Below, one piece after another: positions 6,014-16,210 of a stretch of DNA of 64,000 bases (the first letter of the stretch is position 1; every line of letters starts with the position of its first letter). The notes beneath the pieces are model-generated. The model saw only the letters and a list, made by a program, of their open reading frames with translations, searched no databases and had not been told where the DNA came from. This DNA comes from Microbulbifer taiwanensis (GTDB lineage: Bacteria > Pseudomonadota > Gammaproteobacteria > Pseudomonadales > Cellvibrionaceae): contig NZ_JACZFR010000012.1 in the NCBI RefSeq assembly GCF_014904815.1, forward strand, positions 62,001 through 126,000. The letters are read 5' to 3'. Made by a program: the position numbers and the translations under genes.

Positions 6014-7969
6014 TCATATATTGACAGCCTCAATTGGTGATGGTGGACGCCATTCCAGATTATCTAAACTTCCACTTTCATCTAACTTCATGTTCATATG
6101 GATCTTGGTTGGGTCTTCAGTGTGTGGCATTACCAGTCGGCTTTCTCCAGACTTGTACCGAATAACAAAGTACGGCGCTTCTACTGCCGTTGATTCCATA
6201 CGCTGCTTGTCACTCTTGCGGATGGCATTTTCTATCTCTATAGACCAGTTGTTACCAGCATTCTTCTTCATCCGCTCTATCTTCTGATCAGTGACTTCAT
6301 CGCTAATGAAATTTCCCCGATTGAAAACTTCAATTTTGTCGATAAGGGATTGTAGAATCCCTTGAACCTTAAAGCGAAGTTCATACAATTTCTTATCATC
6401 TTTACATTCGTTCATTTTGGCAATCAAGCCAATAAGATTATTGTGAAGCTCCTTACCTTGCTCTTTACGGCTATCAACTAATCTTTTTTCCGACTCTAGT
6501 TTTCTAATCTCCCTTGGAATCTCATCCTGTCTTGACTCATACTTTATTAACTCATCCATTATTGTTCTTGAAATAGCATTAGATTCTTGCATTGCTTTCT
6601 TATATTTTGTTATCTGCCTGTTAGCTTCCTCCAACTGATTATTAAGTGATTCAATTTTATTATTTATTATTTGCGTTCTAGTTTTCCTATCATTATCGGT
6701 CCCAGTGATAACCGATTCCGGAATATCTTTGACGTGGGTGAAGAACGCAACCTCAAAGTCGTCATACCGATAAAGCACCCGACAACCCTTACACTTAGAA
6801 CCTTTCTCCTTTGCCGCTGCACATTGGAGATAACGGTTCTCGTAAATCTTTCCGTTGTATTTCGAGTCTTTATTAGCGTAGACCATGCCGCGATTTTTGT
6901 CTGGGCACCTGTACTTCGATGCATTCCCATCAACTGAATAACCACATACAGCTAACTTCTGGAAAAGATTGGAGATTGTTTTTCCTTTTCTTCCTCCGCC
7001 TCGCATTTTCTGGTCTGCCTTTAAGTTTCCATCTTCATCGCGATTCAGATCACGTGAACGGCGGGCAGCTTGCACTTTTTCGTAATACTCTTCACTGATT
7101 ATTGCCGGGAAGTGATTTTGGATAATTTCTTTTCTTTTGCTCTCCCCACATTCACTCGGGATACTTATCTCTAACTCGCCAATTAACTTGCGGTTGTTAA
7201 CAATTCGCGTTATTGAACTGTTGTGCCATTGATTTGGCTTTCGTTTATCGACTTTAATTCCCGATCCAGACCCCCAAGGCTCAACTCCTTGTTTCGTCAG
7301 TCGTTCAAGTATGTACCCATTGCCCCGACCTTCTATAACCCATTCGAGAATTTTTTTAATTACTTTTACTCGCTCGTGGTTGATCTTGTAACCGGTTCCT
7401 TCGTCGCCCTGACCGTCTTCAGCAATATCAAGCCATTTTGGGGCGCTCCATTTACCAAGAACCTTTCTTTTACCGTCTAACAAATCTTGTTTGGCGTTTC
7501 TCTTTGCAGAACGAATATTAATGGACTTGATTCTACTCTCATCATGAGAACGCTCCATGTGAAGAATCGTCGCCAATAATTCGATGGCTCCGTCATTTTC
7601 TTCACCATGTATTTTATTATTGTCAATGACCGCAACTTTAATACCGCTATTCACGAGCGTTAAAAGAGGAGCTAATGCCTTTCTAGGCTCCATGCGCGAA
7701 AACCTGTCGAAGTTCTGAAGCAGAAGGTATGAGCCCTTTGCAATTGTTCCATCTTCTACAAGATCAATGAAACGCTTCAAATTGCCAGATTCAAGGTTCT
7801 TTCCTTTATAAGCACTCACACCAAGATCATGTAGCTTCAAACTGTCGTCATAATCAAGGTTATGAACCTCGGCAAACTTTTTAGCCGTGTCGATTTGGCG
7901 ACGTATTGAATCGCCCTTTTCTTGGGCTGTGGTACTGAATCGAACATATTGATATGCCTTCGGCTTCAT
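6014..7969 (-). CDS. Large serine recombinase (site-specific integrase)
   Basis: 651 residues. The N-terminal ~150 residues are the resolvase catalytic domain, with the catalytic serine at position 12 (YVRFSTTAQ) and the DRFSR arginine motif. The recombinase domain follows (~195-290; KVIKKILEW, then SITRIVNNRKLIGEL). A zinc-ribbon region has cysteines at VCGYS, RCPDK, LQCAA and CKGC. Next is a long charged coiled coil (~415-520) and a C-terminal domain. This is the architecture of phiC31/TP901-type integrases that join attP to attB through a 2-base crossover. Its start lies about 45 bases from the first comM codons, the usual position of an integrase gene next to its att site. It is the likely engine that put the element into comM. 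A partner directionality factor is not identified. Confidence 0.93.
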   Translation of the reverse strand: MKPKAYQYVRFSTTAQEKGDSIRRQIDTAKKFAEVHNLDYDDSLKLHDLGVSAYKGKNLESGNLKRFIDLVEDGTIAKGSYLLLQNFDRFSRMEPRKALAPLLTLVNSGIKVAVIDNNKIHGEENDGAIELLATILHMERSHDESRIKSINIRSAKRNAKQDLLDGKRKVLGKWSAPKWLDIAEDGQGDEGTGYKINHERVKVIKKILEWVIEGRGNGYILERLTKQGVEPWGSGSGIKVDKRKPNQWHNSSITRIVNNRKLIGELEISIPSECGESKRKEIIQNHFPAIISEEYYEKVQAARRSRDLNRDEDGNLKADQKMRGGGRKGKTISNLFQKLAVCGYSVDGNASKYRCPDKNRGMVYANKDSKYNGKIYENRYLQCAAAKEKGSKCKGCRVLYRYDDFEVAFFTHVKDIPESVITGTDNDRKTRTQIINNKIESLNNQLEEANRQITKYKKAMQESNAISRTIMDELIKYESRQDEIPREIRKLESEKRLVDSRKEQGKELHNNLIGLIAKMNECKDDKKLYELRFKVQGILQSLIDKIEVFNRGNFISDEVTDQKIERMKKNAGNNWSIEIENAIRKSDKQRMESTAVEAPYFVIRYKSGESRLVMPHTEDPTKIHMNMKLDESGSLDNLEWRPPSPIEAVNI

Positions 7970-7989
7970 GATCGGGTCACCTTGCGCTG

Positions 7990-8020
7990 ATTTTTGGGTT
8001 AATCATACCATCAATTCATA
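7990..8020. other. Probable attachment junction (att site) of the element with comM
   Basis: To the right, the comM frame reads HIVGLPEAAVRES without fault from about 8017. To the left the same frame gives residues unlike ComM (FGLIIPSI) and hits a stop at 7969, and base composition switches from A+T-rich to G+C-rich. The crossover therefore lies near 8008-8020. The exact core needs the other end of the element, which is outside this window. Confidence 0.65.
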
Positions 8021-9414
8021 TCGTCGGCCTGCCCGAAGCCGCGGTGCGCGAGAGCCGCGATCGGGTGCGCAGCGCGCTGGTCAACAGCCACTTCGAGTTC
8101 CCGCAACGGCGCATCACCGTCAACCTGGCACCGGCGGACCTGCCCAAGGAGGGCGGCCGCTACGACCTGGCCATCGCTATCGGCATACTCGCCGCCTCCG
8201 GGCAGGTCCCCTGCGAGTCGCTGGAAAGCTATGAGTTTATTGGCGAGCTGGCGCTGACTGGCGCCCTGCGCGAAGTGGCCGGCAGCCTGCCCGCCGCCAT
8301 CGCCTGTGCCACTGCCGGGCGCAAACTGGTACTGCCGCGGGAATCCGGCTCTGAGGCGGCGCTGGCAGGCGGTGAGGTGAAGGTGGCTGACTCCCTTCTC
8401 CAAGTATGCGCCGAGCTACACAGTCGCGAGCCCCTGCCGCAGGCGCAGCGGCCAGAGAGAGAGGAAGCCAGGGGCTGCGCCGACCTGGCCGATGTGCGCG
8501 GCCAGCTGAAGGCGAGGCGCGCGCTGGAGGTGGCCGCGGCCGGCGGCCACAATCTCCTTTTTTACGGTCCACCGGGGACCGGCAAGACGATGCTGGCCAG
8601 CCGCCTGCCGGGCATACTGCCACCGCTGGCTACGGACGAGCTGATCGAAGTGGCCGCCGTCTATTCCAGCGCCGGCCTGGCACAGCTGCGGCAGCGACCT
8701 TTCAGGGCCCCGCACCACTCTGCCTCATCCACGGCGCTGGTCGGTGGCGGCAGCAACCCGAAACCGGGGGAGATCTCCCTGGCCCACCGCGGCGTGCTCT
8801 TCCTGGATGAGATGCCCGAGTTCCCCCGCCACGCCCTGGAGATACTGCGCGAGCCGCTGGAGAACGGCGAAGTGCGCATCTCCCGCGCCCGCGCCCAGGT
8901 CACCTACCCCGCCAACTTCCAGCTGGTCGCCGCCATGAACCCCTGCCCCTGTGGCTACCTGGGCGAACCCCGCTGCCGCTGCACCCCGGACCAGATAGAC
9001 AGGTACCGCAATAAACTCTCCGGCCCACTGCTGGATCGCATCGATATGCAGGTGGAGGTGGCGAGCATGAGCGCGGGGCAGCTACAGGATACGCCGGTCG
9101 GCGAATCCTCGGCACAGGTGCGCGCGCGGGTGGCCGCGGCACGGCAGAGGCAACTGGCACGACAGGAAAAAATCAACGCACAGTTGCAGGGTTCCGAGCT
9201 GGACCGCCACTGCGCGCTGGGAAAAAACGAGCAGACACTGCTGCGACACTCGGTGGAACAGCTGGGTCTCTCTGCGCGCAGCTATCATCGCGTGCTGAAA
9301 GTCGCGCGCACCCTGGCGGATTTGGCTGGGGAGGAGCAAATCGGCGCAGGGCAGATTGCCGAGGCGCTGGCGTATCGCAATCTCGACCGGCGGCAGCTGG
9401 CAGAGACTATCTGA
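8014..9414 (+). pseudogene. comM: comM 3' part, interrupted at its 5' end by the integrated element
   Basis: ComM/YifB is an AAA+ (Mg-chelatase ChlI-like) helicase that promotes branch migration of incoming DNA during natural transformation. Here about 466 residues remain; the family is about 505 long and its first ~37 residues are missing. Visible are VGLPEAAVRES, the NLAPADLPKEG segment, Walker A GPPGTGKT, Walker B VLFLDEMPEF, a cysteine-rich CPCGYLGEPRCRC loop and the DRIDMQVEV sensor region up to a normal C-terminus. A GTG at 8044 could start a fragment but has no ribosome site. Precise excision of the element should restore the gene. The coding frame is otherwise intact, so the interruption looks recent or reversible. 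Confidence 0.9.
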
Positions 9415-9415
9415 A

Positions 9416-11256
<1,841 letters not shown>

Positions 11257-11282
11257 GGATTGGAGCTCCCTGACGTCCGGTG

Positions 11283-11690
11283 TTACTGGTGCTCGCGAAA
11301 CCACTGTACTATCGCCGGCATATCCTGCTCGAAGCCGCCGGGAATATAGATATTCAGCAGGCCCGCGCGCTGGTCGGAGTTGTTGGCGAAGTCGTGGGTG
11401 ACGCCGGCGGGTACGCGGATAAAGTCGCCGCGGCTCGCCTGCACCCAATTCTGATCCACCAGGAAATCCATGGTTCCCTCGATCACATAGAAAATATCGT
11501 CGTTGGCATCGTGGCAGTGGGCACCCGGCCCCGGCTGCCCGGGATCCAGCCACCACTCGGAGATGGAGTAGCTATTGTCTGTCTCTGCACCATCGGCGAG
11601 GAACAGGCTGCGCATGCCGCCCATGTCGTAGCGGCGGCCCTCGCCGGCGGGGATATGCAGGACGCTGCTTCTCTCTTTCTGTTCGCTCAT
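11283..11690 (-). CDS. Cupin-domain protein
   Basis: 135 residues, a single small beta-barrel. Metal ligands are visible in HCHDANDDIFYVIEG (His, His, Glu) and the second cupin motif PAGVTHDF gives the last His. Such single cupins are dioxygenases, isomerases or sugar/metabolite-binding proteins; the substrate cannot be told. Its stop is 26 bases before the alpha/beta hydrolase start, suggesting an operon. Confidence 0.75.
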   Translation of the reverse strand: MSEQKERSSVLHIPAGEGRRYDMGGMRSLFLADGAETDNSYSISEWWLDPGQPGPGAHCHDANDDIFYVIEGTMDFLVDQNWVQASRGDFIRVPAGVTHDFANNSDQRAGLLNIYIPGGFEQDMPAIVQWFREHQ

Positions 11691-11726
11691 CAGACGACTC
11701 CATTTGTCGATGGATTAAATCAAGTT

Positions 11727-12296
11727 TCAGTCAGGTTTGTTGTCGCGTCTCCACTCGGCGGCCCTCAATCGGTAGAGGCAGTGACGCCGCAGCGGGCTGC
11801 CTTCCGGCAGCAGCGGGTGCTCGAATGTCTGCGGATCCTCGCGCATGCCCAACCTTTCCATTACCACGCGGGAGGGGCGGTTGTTCACCACTGCGAAGGA
11901 CACCACTTCGTTCAACCCCAGTACCTGGAAGGCCACATCCAGTGATGCGCGCGCGGCTTCGGTGGCATAACCATGGCCCCAATAGGAAACCCCGAGACGC
12001 CAGCCAATTTCCACACAGGGGGAAAACGGCAGCTCCTCCGGCGCATGCTTGATGCCGACAAATCCTATAAAGCGGTTGTCTTCCAGTCTTTCCAGCGCCC
12101 AGAAGCCCCAGCCGTGTTCGGCGATATGGGCACTGGCACGGTCTACCGACGCATCACTTTCCTGCCTGGTCTGAATTCCAGGAAAATATTTCATCACCCG
12201 CGGGTCTGCATTCAACTCGGCGAAGGGCGCCCGGTCCTCGTTGCACCACTGGCGCAGCAGCAGGCGCTCGGTCAGTGGTTCGATTAATTTCTTCAT
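11727..12296 (-). CDS. RimJ/RimL-type GNAT acetyltransferase
   Basis: 189 residues from MKKLIEPLTERL. The long frame reaching 12941 is excluded because it overlaps another GNAT gene. The N-terminus TERLLLRQW, the acetyl-CoA loop WGHGYATEAA and the NRPSRVVMERLGM motif are characteristic of the GNAT_3 subfamily that acetylates protein N-termini or small amines. The substrate is unknown. It is next to a second, unrelated GNAT on the same strand, separated by 26 bases that hold a short dispersed palindrome. Confidence 0.82.
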   Translation of the reverse strand: MKKLIEPLTERLLLRQWCNEDRAPFAELNADPRVMKYFPGIQTRQESDASVDRASAHIAEHGWGFWALERLEDNRFIGFVGIKHAPEELPFSPCVEIGWRLGVSYWGHGYATEAARASLDVAFQVLGLNEVVSFAVVNNRPSRVVMERLGMREDPQTFEHPLLPEGSPLRRHCLYRLRAAEWRRDNKPD

Positions 12297-12305
12297 AATC
12301 CCAGT

Positions 12306-12327
12306 GGTGCGCACGACGCACCCTACG
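12306..12327. repeat. Dispersed palindrome, family C, copy 1
   Basis: GGTGCGCACGACGCACCCTACG; near-identical copy (one base different) upstream of the slipin gene at 42884. The core GGTGCG/CGCACC pairs. Confidence 0.55.
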
Positions 12328-12805
12328 CTGCAGTTAAAGCCTCTGCCGGCGCGATCATATAGTCGCAGCCTTCCAGCCAGCCGGGGGAATCGGGGTAGTC
12401 GCTGTAGGCAAAACCGAGTTTCTCGTACAGCTTCCGCGCACGGGTATTGTCTTTCAGTACGAACAGCGAGCACTCGCGCGCGTTCAGTTCTCGGCAGCCC
12501 CTTTTCGACAATTCGGTGACCAGTGTCCTGCCCAGGCCAGCGCCCCGGTGCCCGGGTGACACTATCAATCGGCCCAGGTGACAGCGGTCGCGGCGCTCGT
12601 AGTACTGGCCGAAAGCGAGCGACTCGCCATCTTCGTCGAGCAGCACACAGCTCGGCAGGTCCGGCCAACGGCAGTCCTCGATAAAGGTCTGCTCGGTGAA
12701 CGGATAGCGGAAGGTCGGCCCGCCCCACTGGCGGCATTGGCGCAGATCCGGCAGCCAGGTCATCAGGGTGCGCAGGTGCTCTTCTGTGGCGGTGATCAGT
12801 CGCAT
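12323..12805 (-). CDS. GNAT acetyltransferase
   Basis: 160 residues starting at MRLITATEEHL, the usual N-terminus of this subfamily; the frame extends upstream to 12841 without support. The acetyl-CoA-binding motif VSPGHRGAGLGRTLV and the closing KLYEKLGFAYSD motif are clear. The substrate is unknown. Its start is only 8 bases from the stop of yaiI, so the two are likely co-transcribed. Confidence 0.82.
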   Translation of the reverse strand: MRLITATEEHLRTLMTWLPDLRQCRQWGGPTFRYPFTEQTFIEDCRWPDLPSCVLLDEDGESLAFGQYYERRDRCHLGRLIVSPGHRGAGLGRTLVTELSKRGCRELNARECSLFVLKDNTRARKLYEKLGFAYSDYPDSPGWLEGCDYMIAPAEALTAA

Positions 12806-12813
12806 AGGGTTTC

Positions 12814-13269
12814 TCAAGTCCTTTTGTTTTTTGCCAGCCACTGGTCGAGCTGATCGGCGAAGGCCTTGCGCTCCTGCTGCCCGAGGGGTGGCGGCCCGCC
12901 CGTGTGCATGCCGCTGGCGCGCATGGTGTCCATAAAATCACGCATGTTCAGGCGCGCGCGAATATTCGCTTTGGTGTGGCGCTCGCCGCGCGGGCTGAGG
13001 GCCGTAGCGCCCTTGTCGATCACCTCAGCGGCCAGGGGAATATCACTGGTAATCACCAGGTCGCCGGCATCGCAGCGCTGCACGATTTCATTGTCGGCCA
13101 CGTCGAATCCGGAGCTCACCTGCATCGACTTGATAAAGCGCGACGGCGGCACCCGCACCGGCTGGTTGGCCACCAGGGTCATTTCGGTGTGGGTGCGCTC
13201 GGCGGCGCGGAAGAGTATCTCCTTGATGACCACCGGGCAGGCATCGGCATCGACCCAGATTTTTGTCAC
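12814..13269 (-). CDS. yaiI: YaiI/YqxD family (UPF0178) PIN-like protein
   Basis: 151 residues with the family's opening [15 protein letters not shown], the [21 protein letters not shown] block and the [13 protein letters not shown] block. The conserved aspartates (DADAC, DLVITSD) form a PIN-like acidic site, so a nuclease role is suspected for the family but not shown. The start overlaps the stop of the DUF3565 gene by 4 bases, indicating coupling. Confidence 0.88.
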   Translation of the reverse strand: MTKIWVDADACPVVIKEILFRAAERTHTEMTLVANQPVRVPPSRFIKSMQVSSGFDVADNEIVQRCDAGDLVITSDIPLAAEVIDKGATALSPRGERHTKANIRARLNMRDFMDTMRASGMHTGGPPPLGQQERKAFADQLDQWLAKNKRT

Positions 13270-13490
13270 GACTTTCTGACCTCGTCTTGATTGTCCGGCG
13301 GCGCGCCTTCATCGCATTTTTTGCAATTGAGCAGGTGCCCGAGCATCGACTCGCGCCCTTGCGCCGTCTCCACCCAGGGGCGGTTCTGCCAGGGCGGGTC
13401 GTGGCGCACATGCTGGTTGTGGCCGCAGGCGAGCTTCGCCACCCAGTGGTTTTCCTCGTCGCGGTGATAGCCGGCGATGGGTTGTTGCAT
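13266..13490 (-). CDS. DUF3565 family protein
   Basis: 74 residues from [13 protein letters not shown], the family's normal start; the upstream extension to 13583 reads through a dispersed repeat and is rejected. The conserved [15 protein letters not shown] and RPWV motifs, plus paired cysteines (CKKC) near residue 60, suggest a small metal-binding protein. Function unknown. Overlaps yaiI by 4 bases. Confidence 0.78.
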   Translation of the reverse strand: MQQPIAGYHRDEENHWVAKLACGHNQHVRHDPPWQNRPWVETAQGRESMLGHLLNCKKCDEGAPPDNQDEVRKS

Positions 13491-13590
13491 GGGGTTGGGC
13501 CCGGCTGGGGGGTTTTGGGCTTTATAGCGAATCGGGGTGGGGATGTATATGGAGGGCGGGAATCCAGGATGTGCAACTTTCACATCTCTT

Positions 13591-13733
13591 CGTCATTCCG
13601 GCGCAGGCCGGACTGTGTGGGCATGGATGCCGTAGCGAGCATTCGCGCAGCGAATGGCCCCAAGGGCGTGGCGCAGGAGCGCCACCTAATCCAGGTGCCA
13701 CCAAACTGGATACCGGCCTGCGCCGGTATGACG
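13591..13733. repeat. Dispersed palindromic repeat, family A (long form)
   Basis: Begins CGTCATTCCGGCGCAGG and ends CCTGCGCCGGTATGACG, so the two ends are near-perfect inverted copies around ~100 bases of internal sequence. Shorter or more degenerate members occur near 24851, 36376, 41582, 44663, 53186, 59181, 61400 and 62837. Non-coding, always between genes. Confidence 0.75.
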
Positions 13734-13758
13734 TGACAATTGTGCAGGCGCGGCGGAA

Positions 13759-15129
13759 TCAGTTTTCGCTGGCTTCCGGGACTGCGCCCTCGGCTTTGCG
13801 CCAGCGGGGCATATTGCCGTTCACCGCCACCAGCAGGAAAACCGCCGCCGCGATCGCTGTCCAGACGCCGAAGATCGCCAGCAGATAGCCGATCAGCAGG
13901 GCGCAGACCATCTCCAGCGGCTTCTTCACCAGCGGTGCGGCCACCATAAAGCAGGCGAAGGCGGTCAGGGCCAGGGTCAGCATCAGGGCGATACTCATCA
14001 GCGGTTTTACCAGGCTGATCCAGGGCCAGCAGAGGTAGATCAGCGGCAGACCCCACACATAGTAGGAGCCGATACCGCTGCGCAGGTCCACCACCTTGTC
14101 GCGGCCGGACTTCCACGCCTGCACCACCACCGCGTGCACACCGGTCCACAGCACGCCCTGGAAGGGGAACAGCGGTGCCACCACCGCGGACACGGCATTG
14201 CGGCCGGCCACCGCTACCTGGGTGCGCTCGAAGTTCAGGTCGATGGGATCGTCCGGGCGCTCCGGCTGGGCGCTCCTGATCATCTCGGAACCGGTGACGA
14301 AGTCGCCGAACAGGATCACATAGGCCACGAAGGCCAGCGGCAGCACTTCCAGGTACATGGATGCCGGCGGCCAGCCGATGGACAGGGGCGATACCTTGGC
14401 CAGGGTCTCGCCGATCGGCGGCAGCAGCCAGCCCCATTGCATGTTGAACTGCACCTCACCCACCGTCACACCCACCAGCGCCGCGACAACAAATCCGGGC
14501 AGCAGGCCCAGGCTGGCGACCATATCGATCACCCTGTTCCTGGCCCGCAGCCGCTGAATCGGCGCCGAGAAGGTAAACAGCAGCGCGACCACCAATGCGG
14601 TGCTGGCGCTGATCGGGTGGCTGTCGAACAGGGCCGCGTCCTTGACGAAGACCCGGTCCAGCGCCGAGATGGCGGCGCCGAAGATGATCCCCGCCTTCAG
14701 CGCCGCCGGCAGCGAAGCCATCACCCGTTTCGACAGCCCGGTGAGGCTGAAGAAAAGCGCTATTGCGGCCAGGCTCAGGGACAGTGCCGTCATCACCTGG
14801 AAACGTTCAGGCCCCTCGGGGTAGCCGCTGACGATAAAGGTCAGCACCAGCGGGAAGGCCGGTGTCAGCATCCCCGGCGCAAAGGGTTCACCGAACAGCA
14901 GGAAGGAGGCGCAGAGCACCGTGTTCGCCAGCAGTATCAGCGCCAGGGCCTCCTCGAAACTGAGACCGAAGTAGCCGGTCATCACCGGCGCCATGATCAT
15001 GCTGGTGCCGCTGGCTACCACCAGGCCCTGCAGCATCTGCGAGGGCACCGCCTTCAGGTGCAGGAGGGGAAGGCACAGGGTAAACGGGCCCCAGTGCCAG
15101 CCGCGGTTCCGGCTATTCTTCTCTGTCAT
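13759..15129 (-). CDS. Putative NCS2/SulP-like membrane permease
   Basis: 456 residues with about 12-13 hydrophobic segments and almost no soluble part, the size and build of the uracil/xanthine-sulfate permease (7+7 fold) superfamily. Features such as APVMTGYFGLSFEEAL early on and the loop GDFVTGSEMIRS around the middle suggest an inner-membrane transporter for an organic anion. The substrate cannot be assigned. Upstream and on the same strand is an XRE/MmyB-type regulator, with a short palindrome in the 90-base gap, so regulation by that protein is plausible. Confidence 0.6.
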   Translation of the reverse strand: MTEKNSRNRGWHWGPFTLCLPLLHLKAVPSQMLQGLVVASGTSMIMAPVMTGYFGLSFEEALALILLANTVLCASFLLFGEPFAPGMLTPAFPLVLTFIVSGYPEGPERFQVMTALSLSLAAIALFFSLTGLSKRVMASLPAALKAGIIFGAAISALDRVFVKDAALFDSHPISASTALVVALLFTFSAPIQRLRARNRVIDMVASLGLLPGFVVAALVGVTVGEVQFNMQWGWLLPPIGETLAKVSPLSIGWPPASMYLEVLPLAFVAYVILFGDFVTGSEMIRSAQPERPDDPIDLNFERTQVAVAGRNAVSAVVAPLFPFQGVLWTGVHAVVVQAWKSGRDKVVDLRSGIGSYYVWGLPLIYLCWPWISLVKPLMSIALMLTLALTAFACFMVAAPLVKKPLEMVCALLIGYLLAIFGVWTAIAAAVFLLVAVNGNMPRWRKAEGAVPEASEN

Positions 15130-15198
15130 CGCATCGGCCTCGTATCGACGGCTTCTTGTTATTGGGTTCCCAGCTTAGGCGCACGGGCGCGCGGACCC

Positions 15199-15217
15199 CA
15201 TTACTTGCGAGGTAATG
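15199..15217. promoter_or_regulatory. Palindrome between regulator and permease genes, candidate operator
   Basis: CATTAC and GTAATG are inverted copies with a 7-base spacer (total 19 bases), 70 bases upstream of the permease start and just past the stop of the XRE regulator. Size and spacing fit a dimeric helix-turn-helix site; it could equally be a short RNA hairpin. Confidence 0.35.
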
Positions 15218-15219
15218 CC

Positions 15220-16080
15220 CTACAGGTCCCTGAACAGCAGCGGGTGTGCCACCGGCGCCGCCGCCAGTTGCGCATCGCTCAACAGCTGTGCGCCGTCATC
15301 GCGGTAGATGCGCCCGATCAGCAGGCGCGGCTGCACCAGTTGCGAGGTGGAGGAGAGGGTGTCGTTGTAGACGGTCAGGTCGACCGCGCCACTGTCGGAT
15401 TTGAGTGCCAGCGGGTATTCACTGGTGTGCACCAGCTTGCGACCCAGCTGCTGCCAATTGTCCGGTATCGAGCCGGAGGCCTGCAGCCGCTCCAGCAGCG
15501 CCCAACCCTCGGCGTCGTCGCCCTGCAGCGTTTCCATCGTCAGGTAGAGGGCCAGTCCGCTGGCCAGGGCGGTGCCGTTGTGGAGGCGCGGGCGCAGGCC
15601 CTCGGGATTCATCATCAGCTCGTAGATATTCGCATCCCGCTCGATCAGGTGCGGGGAGACCCGCGGCAGGAAGAAGGCCAGCCAGGCGCGATTCACCGCC
15701 AGCAGGCGGCCGAAGCTGTCGTGCACGAAGGCCGGCGCCGGCTCGCTCTGCTGCAGGGCCACCCGCATGGCCTTACGCAGCCACACCGCCAGCTCCGGGC
15801 AGTCGAAAGCCGAGCGGTCGGCGGCAAATCCGGCCGCAGCCAGCAGATAGGCCCTGTCCCTGGCCGACAGCTGGAAGATATCCGCCAGCGTCTGCGCGAC
15901 GATGCGCGAGGGCTTGGAGCGGCCCGTCTCGAGGAAGCTGATATGACGGGTGGACACCCCCAGAGGTCCGGACAGCTGCTCCTGGGACAGGCCGGAGGCC
16001 TTGCGCCAGAAGTGCATCAGACGGCCGAAGGCACTCTCACCTTTGGATTTCTCGACCAGGGACAGGGGGGATGGCTTCAC
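15220..16080 (-). CDS. XRE-family regulator with MmyB-type ligand domain
   Basis: 286 residues. Residues ~18-75 are a helix-turn-helix (LSQEQLSGPLGVSTRHISFLE, with the ETGRSKPS turn). The remainder (~100-280) matches the PAS-like MmyB ligand-binding fold: PAFVHDSFGRLLAVNRAW, NIYELMMNPEGLRP, and the closing LVQPRLLIGRIY. Family members sense small hydrophobic ligands. It is upstream of the permease on the same strand and divergent from rep, so it probably controls the permease and itself. Confidence 0.85.
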   Translation of the reverse strand: MKPSPLSLVEKSKGESAFGRLMHFWRKASGLSQEQLSGPLGVSTRHISFLETGRSKPSRIVAQTLADIFQLSARDRAYLLAAAGFAADRSAFDCPELAVWLRKAMRVALQQSEPAPAFVHDSFGRLLAVNRAWLAFFLPRVSPHLIERDANIYELMMNPEGLRPRLHNGTALASGLALYLTMETLQGDDAEGWALLERLQASGSIPDNWQQLGRKLVHTSEYPLALKSDSGAVDLTVYNDTLSSTSQLVQPRLLIGRIYRDDGAQLLSDAQLAAAPVAHPLLFRDL

Positions 16081-16210
16081 GGTTGGGGCTTCTCATTATT
16101 GTGTTTTGAACCAATATAAAACGATTTCGCGGTGACCGCATAGTGACCACTCACAGACGCCCAAGACTGGTAGAATCCCGCCTCGCCCATACCGAAGATG
16201 TAAGCCCAGA

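Noticed and set aside
13591-13733. Insertion sequence or CRISPR array
   Set aside because: No transposase, no target duplication seen, and no regular spacer-repeat pattern; it is a palindromic interspersed repeat. No CRISPR array was seen anywhere in the window.
14134-16119. 661-codon plus-strand frame opposite the permease and XRE genes
   Set aside because: Antisense shadow typical of high-GC genes; His/Gln/Arg-rich, and the minus-strand proteins have clear families.
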